Positions 24,711-34,664 are shown, numbered from the stretch's first letter. The stretch: 64,000 nt of DNA from Cellulophaga omnivescoria (GCF_001999725.1 NZ_MDDP01000001.1:62001-126000), one strand, 5' to 3'. The notes: a model not told the origin generated them from the letters alone. Program-made: numbers and translations.

Positions 24711-25634
24711 TTAGGCAGAAGCAGACTGGTTTGTAGTGTTTTTAATATCGTTTAAAATACTCTTATAATTTATAACTGCTACAGATATAATTATTATAAA
24801 AACACCCAACCATTGCACTCCTTTTATTTCTTCACCTAAAATTATACTTGCTGTTAATATAGATACAGGTATTTCTAAAGATGTTAATATACTCCCTAAA
24901 CCAATACCCGTAATTGGGAAACCTTTATTAAAGGCTATTGGAGGTAAAACGGCTCCAAAAAAGCCCAAAAACAATCCGTATTTCCAGAAACTTAAGCTAG
25001 CATAATTAAACTCTGTTAGTAAATCTGTATTCCAAATAAGCAACACTATTAACAAACCGCCTAATACTAAATACTTACTCCTAACCATATTATGTAAATT
25101 AACAGCTACGGTGTTAGATGCATATAACGTAGCTGTATAACACATACTAGCCATTACTCCTAAAATAAAACCTGTTGGATCTATAGCTTTACTTTCATTA
25201 AAAACGTTTACTGCAAATAAAGTACCTACAATTACCAATAAACTACCAAATAATTTAAGCTTATCTACTTTTTTACTTAAAATCATCTCTAAAACAACAC
25301 CCATCCAAATGGCTTGCATTAAAAAAATAATAGCTACCGAAACTGGAATATAATTTAAACTTAAATAATAAAAATAACTTGTTAATCCAGCTGCAGTACC
25401 AAAAAGCACAAGTTTAAGTTTACTATTTTTATTTTCTTTGGAATTAATAACCGTACTGTTTTTTTTGTTAAGTAATGCCAATAAAGCCACCCCTATAAAA
25501 CCTATTAAATACTGTAGGGTATTTAAGCCGCTTGTACTAAAACCTTCTAAATTTGCCTTTTTTACAAATGTTGCCAACACACCATAACTAGCTGCTCCTA
25601 CAAGAACATATAGTACTCCTTTTAACTTCTCCAT
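24711..25634 (-). CDS. EamA/DMT-family transporter
   Basis: The 307-residue protein has ten predicted membrane segments in two EamA repeats, as in drug/metabolite transporters of the RhaT/YdcZ-like group. Typical features are the N-terminal LVGAASYGVLATFVKKA and, in the second half, FGAVLPPIAFNKGFPITGIGLGSIL and the SLEIPVSILTASIILGE helix. Substrate is unknown; relatives export amino acids or other small metabolites. TAATTTTG on the minus strand (25703-25710) may be its -7 element. Confidence 0.87.
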   Translation of the reverse strand: MEKLKGVLYVLVGAASYGVLATFVKKANLEGFSTSGLNTLQYLIGFIGVALLALLNKKNSTVINSKENKNSKLKLVLFGTAAGLTSYFYYLSLNYIPVSVAIIFLMQAIWMGVVLEMILSKKVDKLKLFGSLLVIVGTLFAVNVFNESKAIDPTGFILGVMASMCYTATLYASNTVAVNLHNMVRSKYLVLGGLLIVLLIWNTDLLTEFNYASLSFWKYGLFLGFFGAVLPPIAFNKGFPITGIGLGSILTSLEIPVSILTASIILGEEIKGVQWLGVFIIIISVAVINYKSILNDIKNTTNQSASA

Positions 25635-25776
25635 ATTTATAATATTATCACCTTAAAAGTTAAGACACTAACAATGTTACCCTTACAAAAATTTACGGAC
25701 CCCAAAATTACACCTATTTTAACCTTTAAAAAGTCGGCAAAGATAAAACTTAAAAAATTGATAAAAGCCTATCCCC

Positions 25777-26682
25777 TTAAAAATCGAAAGCTTTACCATC
25801 TTCTCCTAAAAGTACAGGTGTAAAAACATCTTCTGCTTCTTGCTTAAATAAGCTGGTAGATTTGTAACGTGTAGAATAATGCCCCAGCACTAAGGCTCCT
25901 GCATTAGACTCTTTTGCTATTATTGCTGCTTGTTTAGCTGTTGAATGTTTTGTTTTTGTTGCTAGTTCTGCTTCAGAATCTAAAAAAGTAGCCTCATGAT
26001 ATAACACATCTACATCTTTAATAATAGGTATTATACTTGGCTCAAAAACAGTATCACTACAAAAAGCATAACTTTTAGGCTTAGGTGGATCTAAAGTTAA
26101 CATAGTATTAGAAACCACATTGCCATTGTCTAAAGTAATGTCTTTTCCGTTTTTAATTTTTTGATAATAACACTTGTCTATATTGTACGCTGTAACAGCA
26201 TCAATATTTAATTTACGTTCTGCTTCTTTTTCTTGAAACAAAAAACCATTTGTGTAAATTCTGTGATTTAATGGTATTGTAGAAACCTTTACTTTATCGT
26301 CTTCAAAAACTACGGTAGATTCTTTGCTGGTTAACTCGTGAAAATACAATGGATAATTGGTCCAGGAATCTCCTAGTTTAAGCAACATTGTTATTGCTTC
26401 TTTTATACCTTTAGGACCATACACATGTAATTCTTTTTCTCTACCTAATAATCTAAAAGTAGATACTAGCCCCGGTAATCCAAAAAAATGATCGCCATGT
26501 AAATGAGAAATAAATATATGTTTTATTCTAGAAAACTTAAGCTTACTTTTTCTAAGTTGCACTTGAGTACCTTCTCCGCAATCTATTAAAAATAAATGCC
26601 CTTTAATATCTAATGTTTGTGAAGTGGGATTTGCCAGTGTGCGTGGTGTAGCTGCGTGGCAACCTAATACTGTTAATTGCAA
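25777..26682 (-). CDS. rnz: Ribonuclease Z
   Basis: The 301-residue metallo-hydrolase has the zinc motif SHLHGDHFFGLPGL near 60-73, a second-sphere FCSDT and DVLYHEATF, and the C-terminal LGHYSTRY histidine, all typical of RNase Z. It cuts tRNA precursors 3' of the discriminator base. The start is TTG at 26682, giving MQLTVLGCHAATPRT, which is where family members begin; no ATG is available. It is the last gene of a likely unit with the STAS-like protein, pyrB and pyrR. Confidence 0.95.
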   Translation of the reverse strand: MQLTVLGCHAATPRTLANPTSQTLDIKGHLFLIDCGEGTQVQLRKSKLKFSRIKHIFISHLHGDHFFGLPGLVSTFRLLGREKELHVYGPKGIKEAITMLLKLGDSWTNYPLYFHELTSKESTVVFEDDKVKVSTIPLNHRIYTNGFLFQEKEAERKLNIDAVTAYNIDKCYYQKIKNGKDITLDNGNVVSNTMLTLDPPKPKSYAFCSDTVFEPSIIPIIKDVDVLYHEATFLDSEAELATKTKHSTAKQAAIIAKESNAGALVLGHYSTRYKSTSLFKQEAEDVFTPVLLGEDGKAFDF

Positions 26683-26747
26683 AATAGTTGTGTTGGTTAA
26701 GTTAATAACTTAGTAAAAATTGCTTGCTAAAAGACTTTAGTTTTAAA

Positions 26748-27080
26748 TTAAATACCTAAATCGCGTTCTATTTCTTCCATTTCTATAATATCTCTTGCTT
26801 CTTGTATGGTAGGAACTACGCAAATTTCTTCTGGTACATCATCATAAGAAACCTTATTAGTAACTAGTACAAAAGACTTATTGCTTGCCCTGTGCATATT
26901 AGATAAATCTAAAAACTCTAGCACATCTGAACTTGTTAATACAGAAAACGAAAAAAGGTTAACAATAATATTATCGTTTTTTATTTTCTCGTAAGCATTA
27001 TTTAAATTCTCTAAAAATTTAGCCAAAGAGATATTTTCTTGGTCTACAATTGTAGTTGTACCATCTTTATCAAAAACCAT
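26748..27080 (-). CDS. STAS-like small protein
   Basis: A 110-residue cytoplasmic protein with alternating strands and helices: IIVNLFSFSVLTSSDVLEFLDL resembles the conserved core of STAS/anti-sigma-antagonist domains, where a Ser sits before the second helix. The C-terminus is acidic. It lies 6 bases after pyrB and 65 bases before rnz. Some relatives carry the label ribonuclease Z, but it has no metal-binding residues and must not be read as that. It could be a regulator of neighbouring functions; this is unproven. Confidence 0.65.
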   Translation of the reverse strand: MVFDKDGTTTIVDQENISLAKFLENLNNAYEKIKNDNIIVNLFSFSVLTSSDVLEFLDLSNMHRASNKSFVLVTNKVSYDDVPEEICVVPTIQEARDIIEMEEIERDLGI

Positions 27081-27086
27081 AGTATA

Positions 27087-28031
27087 TTATTTTATTTTAG
27101 AAGCAAGTAAATAAATAACAGCCATACGTACAGCTACGCCATTTTCTACCTGATCTAAGATTATAGATTGATTAGAGTCTGCAACATCACTAGTAATTTC
27201 TACTCCACGGTTTATAGGTCCCGGGTGCATTATTACTATTTCTTTATTTAAGCTTTCTAACAAAGCTTTATTTACGCCAAATTGTTGCGTATACTCTCTG
27301 GTAGTTGGAAAATAACTAATATCCATACGTTCATTTTGCACACGCAACATATTAGCAACATCACACCAATTTAGTGCTTTACGTAAATCTGTTTCTACCG
27401 TTACACCTAAGGACTCTATGTGTTTAGGAATTAATGTTTTTGGTCCGCAAACTTTTACATTTGCACCTTGTAACTTAAGAGCCAATATATTAGATAAAGC
27501 CACTCTAGAATGTAAAATATCACCAACAATTACAACGTTTTTACCACCTACATCTCCTAACTTTTCTCGTATAGAGTAAGAATCTAATAGCGCCTGTGTT
27601 GGATGCTCATGGGCTCCGTCTCCGGCATTAACTATGGCTGCTTTAACGTGCTTAGACAAAAACACACCTGCACCAGGATTTGGATGCCTCATAACAACCA
27701 TATCTACTTTCATAGATAAAATGTTATTTACGGTATCTATTAACGTTTCTCCTTTTTTTACTGAGGATTGTGATGCTGAAAAATTAATAACATCAGCAGA
27801 CAATCTTTTTTCAGCTAGCTCAAAAGAAAGTTTGGTTCTAGTACTGTTTTCAAAAAATATATTTGCAATAGTAATATCTCTTAAAGAAGGTACTTTTTTA
27901 ATAGACCTATTAATTACTTCTTTAAAATGGTCTGCGGTTTCAAAAATGAGATTAATATCGTTTTTGTTAAGATATTTTATTCCTAATAAGTGATTAACAC
28001 TCAATTCGCTCATTTTCGTTGTTTTATTCAT
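27087..28031 (-). CDS. pyrB: Aspartate carbamoyltransferase catalytic subunit
   Basis: The 314-residue protein has the carbamoyl-phosphate site FFENSTRTKLSFE near 57, the mobile SASQSSVKKGETL loop and the C-terminal HPGPINRGVEI motif of PyrB. It condenses carbamoyl phosphate with aspartate, the first committed pyrimidine step. No pyrI regulatory gene is next to it, so the enzyme may be a plain catalytic trimer. Its start overlaps the pyrR stop by 8 bases, so both are translated from one message, with carB located separately in the window. Confidence 0.97.
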   Translation of the reverse strand: MNKTTKMSELSVNHLLGIKYLNKNDINLIFETADHFKEVINRSIKKVPSLRDITIANIFFENSTRTKLSFELAEKRLSADVINFSASQSSVKKGETLIDTVNNILSMKVDMVVMRHPNPGAGVFLSKHVKAAIVNAGDGAHEHPTQALLDSYSIREKLGDVGGKNVVIVGDILHSRVALSNILALKLQGANVKVCGPKTLIPKHIESLGVTVETDLRKALNWCDVANMLRVQNERMDISYFPTTREYTQQFGVNKALLESLNKEIVIMHPGPINRGVEITSDVADSNQSIILDQVENGVAVRMAVIYLLASKIK

Positions 28032-28563
28032 TTATTAAATAGACAATGTCTTGCCCGTCATTCTCTTGCCAAAGTACTTGTACCTTTTCTTCGTTTATGG
28101 CATCTACTTGTCTACCTCTATAATTAGGTTGTATTGGCAAGTGTCTGCTAAATCTACGGTCTATTAAGGTTAGTAATTCTATTTCTGCAGGTCTACCAAA
28201 AGATTGTATTGCTGTTAAAGCAGATCTAATGCTACGTCCTGTATAAAGTACATCATCAATAAAAACCACTTTTTTATCTTCTACTAAAAAATTAATGTGG
28301 GTTTTACTAGCCTCAAGGGTTTTATCTCCTCTTCTAAAATCGTCCCTATAAAATGTAATATCTAGCGAGCCTAAGTTTATATCTTTAACGCCATACTCTT
28401 GTGTTAAAATAGTTGTTAGTCTTTTTGCTAAATAGGTACCACGTGGTTGCAAACCTATTAAAACGGTGTCTTTAAAATCTGTATGATTTTCTAATAACTG
28501 ACAAGCCAATCTATGCAATATGATTTGGATTTCTTTTGAGGAAAGTAGTACTTTTTTACTCAT
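28024..28563 (-). CDS. pyrR: PyrR, pyrimidine regulator / uracil phosphoribosyltransferase
   Basis: The 179-residue protein has the PRPP-binding loop VVFIDDVLYTGRSIRSAL near 97-114 and the N-terminal region with IQIILHRLACQLLENH that defines PyrR. In Gram-positive bacteria PyrR binds pyr mRNA and causes attenuation when UMP is high; many homologues act mainly as uracil phosphoribosyltransferases. I see no obvious antiterminator structure in the short region upstream, so RNA-binding control here is unproven. It is the first gene of the pyrR-pyrB unit. Confidence 0.93.
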   Translation of the reverse strand: MSKKVLLSSKEIQIILHRLACQLLENHTDFKDTVLIGLQPRGTYLAKRLTTILTQEYGVKDINLGSLDITFYRDDFRRGDKTLEASKTHINFLVEDKKVVFIDDVLYTGRSIRSALTAIQSFGRPAEIELLTLIDRRFSRHLPIQPNYRGRQVDAINEEKVQVLWQENDGQDIVYLINE

Positions 28564-28591
28564 AGGTTAGGATACCAAGGCTTTTGTTTTA

Positions 28592-28599
28592 CAAAAATA
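28592..28599 (-). promoter_or_regulatory. Promoter -7 element of pyrR-pyrB
   Basis: TATTTTTG on the minus strand fits TAnnTTTG and lies 28 bases before pyrR. No TTG occurs at the usual -33 distance. The leader would be about 20 bases, too short for a classical pyr attenuator. Confidence 0.45.
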
Positions 28600-28709
28600 G
28601 CAATTTATATGTAAACTAGTTAAATAAAGTAAACTCTTATTTTAGCTATTCTTTTATTTTTTTAGGTAGATGGTGTTTACATTATACATTACCAATAATT
28701 TATGCATAA

Positions 28710-28741
28710 AAAAAGGTCTAAACTTACGTTTAGACCTTTTT
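28710..28741 (-). terminator. Terminator of rpsA
   Basis: A perfect 14-nt stem (28710-28723 with 28728-28741) and four-base loop is followed on the minus strand by a run of T residues. It lies 20 bases after the rpsA stop. Confidence 0.87.
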
Positions 28742-28761
28742 AAATTTATTAAAATGTTTGC

Positions 28762-30594
28762 TTACTTTTTGTTTGCAGCATCCATTTTATCTTTTAACGC
28801 TTGTAAAGCCTCGTTAGCATCACCTAAAGTTGGTTTAGCTTCATCAGCTGCAGCAGATTGTCTTTTAACAGCTGCTTTTACATTACGTTGCTCTTCTTCT
28901 CTAAAGATTGCAGTGTGACTAGCAACAACTCTCTTAAATTCTTTATTGAATTCAATGATTTTAAATTCTGCTTCTTCACCTTTAGCAATTTTCTTACCGT
29001 CTTCTTTTTCTAAGTGACGAGTAGGAACAAATGCAGCAATATCTTCGTTAAAGTTAACAATTGCACCTTTATCTACAATCTCATCAACAGTTCCTTTGTG
29101 AACAGAGTCTAAAGCAAATTCAGTCTCATATTTATCCCAAGGGTTTTCTGTAGTTTGTTTGTGACCTAAACTAAGTTTACGTGCATCTACATCTAATTCT
29201 AACACCTCTACTTCTAAAGTTTCACCAACTGTTACAAACTCAGATGGGTGCTTAATTTTCTTAGTCCAAGAAAGGTCAGAAATATAGATTAAACCATCTA
29301 TACCTTCTTCCATTTCTACAAACACACCAAAGTTAGTAAAGTTACGTACTATACCTTTGTGTCTAGAGTGTACTGGGTATTTAGAAGTAATATCAGTCCA
29401 AGGGTCTGGAGTTAATTGCTTAATACCAAGAGACATTTTACGGTCATCACGATCTAAAGTTAAGATTTGAGCTTCAATCTCATCACCAACTTTTACAAAA
29501 TCTTGAGCTGAACGCAAGTGAGTAGACCAAGACATTTCAGAAACGTGTACTAAACCTTCAACACCTTCTGCAACTTCAATAAACGCACCGTAATCTGCAA
29601 TAACAACTACTTTACCTTTAACTTTGTCACCAACTTTCATGTCTTCGCTAAGCGCTTCCCATGGGTGCTTCTCTAATTGTTTAAGACCTAATTGGATTCT
29701 AGATTTGTTATCATCAAAATCTAAAATTACAACGTTCATTTTCTGATCTAACTCAACTACCTCATTAGGGTGGTTAATTCTAGACCAAGAAAGATCTGTA
29801 ATGTGGATTAAACCATCTACACCACCAAGGTCAATAAACACACCGTAAGAAGTAATGTTTTTAACAACACCTTCTAATACTTGTCCTTTTTCTAATTGAC
29901 CAATAATTTCTTTCTTCTGCTCTTCAATATCAGCTTCAATTAAAGCTTTGTGAGATACAACTACGTTCTTAAATTCTTGGTTAATTTTAACAACCTTAAA
30001 TTCCATGTTTTTACCAACATACTGATCGTAATCTCTAATTGGCTTCACGTCTATTTGAGAACCTGGCAAGAATGCTTCAATTCCAAATACATCTACGATC
30101 ATACCACCTTTAGTTCTGCATTTTACAAAACCATTAACGATTTCTTCTTTTTCACAAGCATTATTAACTCTGTCCCAAGCCTTAATTGTTCTAGCTTTTC
30201 TGTGAGATAATACTAATTGCCCGCTTTTGTCTTCACGAATATCAATTAAAACCTCAACGTTGTCACCAACTTTAAGATCTGGATTGTAACGGAATTCGTT
30301 TAATGATATAACACCTTCAGATTTAGCATTAATATCAATAATAGCTTCACGCTCAGTTAAATGAACAACTTTACCTGTAACTACTTCTTCATCTGCAGTA
30401 TCTACGAAGTTCTCAGCAACCATTGCTTCAAACTCTTCTAATTTAGAATCGTCTACGCGTTCAATTCCTTCTTCGTACTTGTCCCAGTCAAAACTTGCCA
30501 AAAATTCTTTTGGATCTTGCTTAGGTGTTGCAGCTTTTACTTCTGTTGCCTGTGTAGATTCCTCTACTTGGGCGTTGTTTTTCTCTTCAGCCAT
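28762..30594 (-). CDS. rpsA: 30S ribosomal protein S1
   Basis: The 610-residue protein is a chain of six S1 RNA-binding domains, recognisable by repeats such as VVKNITSYGVFIDLGGVDGL, VVIADYGAFIEVAEGVEGL and IVRNFTNFGVFVEMEEGIDG with the following HVSEMSW or YISDLSW. A low-complexity head (about 1-25) and a Lys/Ala-rich tail flank them. S1 brings mRNA to the 30S subunit, important in Bacteroidota whose messages mostly lack strong Shine-Dalgarno sequences. Transcription starts about 110 bases upstream, leaving a structured leader. Confidence 0.96.
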   Translation of the reverse strand: MAEEKNNAQVEESTQATEVKAATPKQDPKEFLASFDWDKYEEGIERVDDSKLEEFEAMVAENFVDTADEEVVTGKVVHLTEREAIIDINAKSEGVISLNEFRYNPDLKVGDNVEVLIDIREDKSGQLVLSHRKARTIKAWDRVNNACEKEEIVNGFVKCRTKGGMIVDVFGIEAFLPGSQIDVKPIRDYDQYVGKNMEFKVVKINQEFKNVVVSHKALIEADIEEQKKEIIGQLEKGQVLEGVVKNITSYGVFIDLGGVDGLIHITDLSWSRINHPNEVVELDQKMNVVILDFDDNKSRIQLGLKQLEKHPWEALSEDMKVGDKVKGKVVVIADYGAFIEVAEGVEGLVHVSEMSWSTHLRSAQDFVKVGDEIEAQILTLDRDDRKMSLGIKQLTPDPWTDITSKYPVHSRHKGIVRNFTNFGVFVEMEEGIDGLIYISDLSWTKKIKHPSEFVTVGETLEVEVLELDVDARKLSLGHKQTTENPWDKYETEFALDSVHKGTVDEIVDKGAIVNFNEDIAAFVPTRHLEKEDGKKIAKGEEAEFKIIEFNKEFKRVVASHTAIFREEEQRNVKAAVKRQSAAADEAKPTLGDANEALQALKDKMDAANKK

Positions 30595-30710
30595 TTGCTG
30601 ATTAAAATTTGTATTTTGCAGTGTTATAAGAGTTATACTACCACTACAAAAGATGTTATATAAGTTTCTTTTTATCCCTTTTCCTCTTATACTACCGTTA
30701 AAAAGGGCTG
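30595..30710 (-). promoter_or_regulatory. Structured 5' leader of rpsA
   Basis: The predicted leader has two hairpins: one with a 7-bp CCCTTTT/AAAAGGG stem (30676-30707) and one with AGTG...CACT outside and TATAA/TTATA inside (30620-30645). Both contain the same ten bases GGTAGTATAA. Repeated motifs in paired positions suggest a protein-binding or autoregulatory element; S1 represses its own mRNA in gammaproteobacteria. Here this is inference. Confidence 0.5.
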
Positions 30711-30742
30711 CAAAAATACAACTTATTCTCTAGTAATACAAA
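30711..30742 (-). promoter_or_regulatory. Bacteroidota-type promoter of rpsA
   Basis: On the minus strand TTTG (30739-30742), a 20-base spacer and TATTTTTG (30711-30718) form a good match to TTG / TAnnTTTG. The message would begin near 30704. Confidence 0.72.
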
Positions 30743-30866
30743 CACTCTTTTTAACTAATTTTCAGGTAATTACAAAAACGGATTATTTTTTAAAGTTTTT
30801 TACTTTAAAATTGTTCTAAAATTTACTATATTGAGCATTATTAATTAACTATAAATAATAAACATT

Positions 30867-31247
30867 ATGAGCGTAAAAGCGAAATACCAGTCTGTTTTAG
30901 ATCTTGGAGAAAAATTAGCCATTAAAGACGGAGATGTAACTGAAGAAGGTGGCGTTTTAAAAATAAAAGGACAGGCTGCTACACAGTATGAAAAAAACTT
31001 AATTTGGGATAAAATTAAAGAAGTTGGTGGCGATAGCCCTGCAGACGTAAAAGCAAACATTACTGTTGCTGATGAATCTGTTTACCACAGACATACTGTT
31101 AAAGGTGGTGAGTCTTTAAGTAAAATTGCAAAGCACTACTATGGTGATCCTATGAAATACAAACAGATTTTTGAAGCTAACACAGATCTTTTAAAAAATC
31201 CTGACGTTATACACCCTGACCAAGTTTTGGTAATACCAAATTTATAA
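30867..31247 (+). CDS. BON-LysM protein, Kbp (YgaU)-like
   Basis: The 126-residue product has an N-terminal alpha/beta part resembling a BON domain (about 15-68, with VLKIKGQAATQYEKNLIWDKI) and a C-terminal LysM domain (about 75-124: HTVKGGESLSKIAKHYYGDP and HPDQVLVIPNL). The order and size match the potassium-binding protein Kbp of E. coli. There is no signal peptide, again as in Kbp, so it is probably cytoplasmic and not a cell-wall binder. Whether it binds potassium here is inferred from architecture only. Confidence 0.82.
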   Translation: MSVKAKYQSVLDLGEKLAIKDGDVTEEGGVLKIKGQAATQYEKNLIWDKIKEVGGDSPADVKANITVADESVYHRHTVKGGESLSKIAKHYYGDPMKYKQIFEANTDLLKNPDVIHPDQVLVIPNL

Positions 31248-31264
31248 AATACAGTGGTTTAAAA

Positions 31265-31301
31265 AGAAAACGGCAATCTTACTTTAGATTGCCGTTTTTT
31301 T
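31265..31301. terminator. Bidirectional terminator
   Basis: A 13-nt stem (AAAACGGCAATCT with AGATTGCCGTTTT) has a short loop and flanking A- and T-tracts. It lies between the converging LysM and cmk genes. Confidence 0.87.
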
Positions 31302-31304
31302 ATT

Positions 31305-31997
31305 TTATTGTTTTTCTATAATTCGTAATGCATAATTATGCATGCGCTCAAATTGTTCTATAAGTCCCATATCACTATTATCAAACTCAATGGCATCTTT
31401 AGATAATATAAGAGGAGATTCTTTTCTGGTAGAATCTATATGATCTCTACTACGTACATTTTTTAAAACTTCATCAAAAGTAACATCGTCTCCCCTATCT
31501 AACAACTCTTTATAGCGCCTATGCGCCCTAGTTTCTGGAGAAGCCGTCATAAAAACCTTAAATTCTGCATCAGGAAAAACAACAGAACCAATATCTCTGC
31601 CATCCATAACAATGCCTTTTTCTTTGCCCATTGCCTTTTGCATTTCTACAAGCTTAGTACGTACTTCTTTTACAGCTGCTACTTTACTTACCTGACTAGA
31701 TACCGCTAATGTTCTTATTTCTTTTTCTATATTTTCATCATTTAAATACATTTCTGAAAAACCTAACTTCTCATTATGTACAAACTTTAAATTAATGTTT
31801 GGCAATGCAGCAATAAGAGAATCAAAATCTTCACTAGTTTCAGACACAAAACCTTTTCTTATAGCGTATAAGGTAACTGCTCTATACATTGCGCCTGTAT
31901 CTACATACACATAGCCAAGAGCTTTTGCTAATTGTTTAGCAATAGTGCTTTTTCCTGTAGAAGAATATCCGTCTATAGCTATTGTTATTTTTTTCAT
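31305..31997 (-). CDS. cmk: Cytidylate kinase
   Basis: The 230-residue protein starts ITIAIDGYSSTGKSTIAKQL, with a P-loop in which GxxGxGKS is read as GYSSTGKS, and continues LGYVYVDTGAMYRAV and MDGRDIGSVVFPDAEFKVF, all typical of Cmk. The lid contains RAHRRYKEL. It phosphorylates CMP and dCMP with ATP. It lies 53 bases after lon on the same strand. It is often near rpsA in other bacteria, and here the Kbp-like gene lies between the two. Confidence 0.96.
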   Translation of the reverse strand: MKKITIAIDGYSSTGKSTIAKQLAKALGYVYVDTGAMYRAVTLYAIRKGFVSETSEDFDSLIAALPNINLKFVHNEKLGFSEMYLNDENIEKEIRTLAVSSQVSKVAAVKEVRTKLVEMQKAMGKEKGIVMDGRDIGSVVFPDAEFKVFMTASPETRAHRRYKELLDRGDDVTFDEVLKNVRSRDHIDSTRKESPLILSKDAIEFDNSDMGLIEQFERMHNYALRIIEKQ

Positions 31998-32013
31998 ATT
32001 GATATACTTAAAT

Positions 32014-32043
32014 AAGGCTATTTAAATTTAATTAAATAGCCTT
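32014..32043 (-). terminator. Possible terminator of lon
   Basis: A 12-nt AT-rich stem (32014-32025 with 32032-32043) follows the lon stop by 8 bases. It lacks a clear T-tract on the minus strand, so readthrough into cmk is likely. Confidence 0.4.
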
Positions 32044-32050
32044 TGGTAAT

Positions 32051-34495
32051 CTAGATTTTTTTTGGATTCTTAACTTTTTGATCTGTTACAGCTATATCTA
32101 TAACTTGACTCATATCTGTTACATAATGAAAAGTAAGTCCTTTTAAATATTCTTCTTTAATCTCTAAAATATCCCTACGGTTATCCTCACACAAAATTAT
32201 TTCTTTAATTCTTGCTCTTTTAGCCGCTAATATTTTTTCTTTAATACCACCTACAGGCAATACCTTACCACGCAATGTAATTTCGCCTGTCATTGCTAAG
32301 CTCTTTTTAACCTTACGTTGTGTAAATAATGATACTAAAGAGGTTAACATTGTTACACCGGCACTTGGGCCGTCTTTTGGTGTTGCACCTTCTGGCACGT
32401 GAATATGCACATTGTATTTATCAAAAATATCATCTTTAATACCAAAATAATCTGCGTTAGATTTTATGTACTCTAAAGCTATGGTTGCAGATTCTTTCAT
32501 TACTTTACCTAGGTTACCCGTAATATTCATAGCGCCTTTACCTTTAGATAAAATAGACTCTATAAATAAAATATCTCCACCAACACTTGTCCAAGCTAAA
32601 CCAGTTACAACACCTGCAACATCATTATTCTCGTATTTATCTCTTTCTAGCCTAGCAGGTCCAAGAACTTTTTCTACAATTTCATTAGTTACTTTAACCT
32701 CATACTCTTCTTCTGTAGCTATAGATTTTGCTGCATAACGCACCATTTTAGCTATTTGTTTATCTAAAGTACGTACACCAGATTCCCTAGTGTAACCTTC
32801 AACAATTTTCTCTAATTGTGCTTTGCCTATTTTTAAATCTTTAGGCTTTAAACCGTGTTCTTTTAACTGCTTAGGTAACAAGTGCCTTTTAGCTATCTCT
32901 ACCTTTTCTTCAATAGTATAACCAGATACGTTAATAATTTCCATACGATCTCTTAAAGCAGGCTGTATTGCACCAAGATTGTTTGCCGTTGCTATAAACA
33001 TCACCTTAGACAAATCGTAACCAACTTCTAAGAAATTATCATAAAACTCATTATTTTGCTCAGGATCTAGAACCTCTAACATAGCAGAAGAAGGATCTCC
33101 TTGATGGCTGTTAGATAACTTATCTATTTCATCTAAAACAAAAACAGGATTAGAGTGCTCTGCTTTTTTAATATTTTTTAAAACTCTACCTGGCATTGCA
33201 CCAATATAAGTTTTACGGTGTCCTCTAATTTCAGACTCATCTCTTAAACCACCTAAAGACATTCTAACATAACTTCTACCTAAAGCTTCTGCTATAGATT
33301 TACCTAAAGATGTTTTACCCGTACCAGGAGGTCCGTACAGACATAAAATTGGAGATTTCATATCATTACGCAATTTTAAAACCGCTAAATACTCTATAAT
33401 TCTCTTTTTTACATCTTCTAAACCGTAATGATCTCTATCTAATATTTTTTGAGCCGCTTTTAAATCAAACTTATCAGTAGAATACTCGCCCCAAGGCAAA
33501 CTAACAAAAAAGTCTAGGTAATTACGCTGTATTGCATATTCCGCTACTTGCGGATTCATACGTTGCATTTTACTTAACTCTTTATTAAAATACTCTCTTT
33601 CTTTTTTGGTAAACTTTTTGTTTTTAGCTTTCTCCCTAAGTTCTGCCAACTCATCTTCTGCTGTAGCGCCACCACCCAATTCTTCTTGTATGGTTCTCAT
33701 TTGTTGGTGTAAAAAATACTCTCGCTGTTGGCGATCCATATCTGTACGTACCTTAGACTGAATGTCGTTTTTTAACTGCAGCTTTTGCATTTCAACATTC
33801 ATAAACTTTAAAGTAGCTAATGCTCTTTCCTTTAAATTCTCTATCTCTAACAACTCTTGTTTATCTTTAACCGGCAGCCTTAAGTTAGATGAAACAAAGT
33901 TTATTAAAAATGAATTACTTTCTATATTTTTTATGGCAAAAGATGCCTCACTAGGTATGTTAGGACTCTCCGATATTACCTTTAAAGCCATATCTTTTAT
34001 AGACTCTATAATGGCTTTAAACTCTGGCGTATCTTCCTCTGCCCTAACTTCACTAGCCTCACGTACAGTTGCTGTCATATAAGGCTTTTCTGTTAGCACT
34101 TCTGCAACCTCAAACCTTTTTTTACCTTGTATTATAACAGTAGTATTACCATCTGGCATTTTTAGTACACGTAAAATTCTAGCAACGGTACCTAAAGTAT
34201 GAATATCATCTATACCAGGGTTTTCGGTTTCTTCATCCTTTTGTGCCACAACACCTATAACCTTAGATCCTTCATTAGCATCTTTAATTAAGTGTATGGA
34301 AGCATCTCTGCCTGCTGTAATTGGCACAACTACACCCGGAAAAAGCACCGTATTACGGAGCGGTAAAATTGGTAACATCTCTGGCAATTGTTCTTTGCTC
34401 ATTTCTTCCTCGTCTTCAGGTGTTAATAATGGTATAAGCTCTGCTTCTTCATTAATACCTTGTAGCGCCAAATTGTCAAATTCTGAATCTCGCAT
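32051..34495 (-). CDS. lon: ATP-dependent protease Lon
   Basis: The 814-residue protein has the N-terminal LON substrate-binding domain (about 40-240), a coiled linker, an AAA+ module with Walker [13 protein letters not shown] near 385 and Walker [11 protein letters not shown], and a C-terminal serine-lysine protease domain. The catalytic Ser is in DGPSAGVTM and the Lys in [14 protein letters not shown]. It degrades misfolded and regulatory proteins in the cytoplasm. It is slightly longer than E. coli Lon (784), as usual in Bacteroidota. No heat-shock promoter motif is evident upstream. Confidence 0.98.
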   Translation of the reverse strand: MRDSEFDNLALQGINEEAELIPLLTPEDEEEMSKEQLPEMLPILPLRNTVLFPGVVVPITAGRDASIHLIKDANEGSKVIGVVAQKDEETENPGIDDIHTLGTVARILRVLKMPDGNTTVIIQGKKRFEVAEVLTEKPYMTATVREASEVRAEEDTPEFKAIIESIKDMALKVISESPNIPSEASFAIKNIESNSFLINFVSSNLRLPVKDKQELLEIENLKERALATLKFMNVEMQKLQLKNDIQSKVRTDMDRQQREYFLHQQMRTIQEELGGGATAEDELAELREKAKNKKFTKKEREYFNKELSKMQRMNPQVAEYAIQRNYLDFFVSLPWGEYSTDKFDLKAAQKILDRDHYGLEDVKKRIIEYLAVLKLRNDMKSPILCLYGPPGTGKTSLGKSIAEALGRSYVRMSLGGLRDESEIRGHRKTYIGAMPGRVLKNIKKAEHSNPVFVLDEIDKLSNSHQGDPSSAMLEVLDPEQNNEFYDNFLEVGYDLSKVMFIATANNLGAIQPALRDRMEIINVSGYTIEEKVEIAKRHLLPKQLKEHGLKPKDLKIGKAQLEKIVEGYTRESGVRTLDKQIAKMVRYAAKSIATEEEYEVKVTNEIVEKVLGPARLERDKYENNDVAGVVTGLAWTSVGGDILFIESILSKGKGAMNITGNLGKVMKESATIALEYIKSNADYFGIKDDIFDKYNVHIHVPEGATPKDGPSAGVTMLTSLVSLFTQRKVKKSLAMTGEITLRGKVLPVGGIKEKILAAKRARIKEIILCEDNRRDILEIKEEYLKGLTFHYVTDMSQVIDIAVTDQKVKNPKKI

Positions 34496-34664
34496 AATTA
34501 TATTTCAGTCATTCTGTCATAAAATAAAAACAGAAATCTATTATTTAAATTTAGTTATTTTTATAAATACATTGCAAAAGCCCTTATTACGTGGCTTGCG
34601 CGTTACTTTTATCGCCTATATAAAGTCAATTCTTATGCCAATACCAAATAGATTTAAAAAAAAT

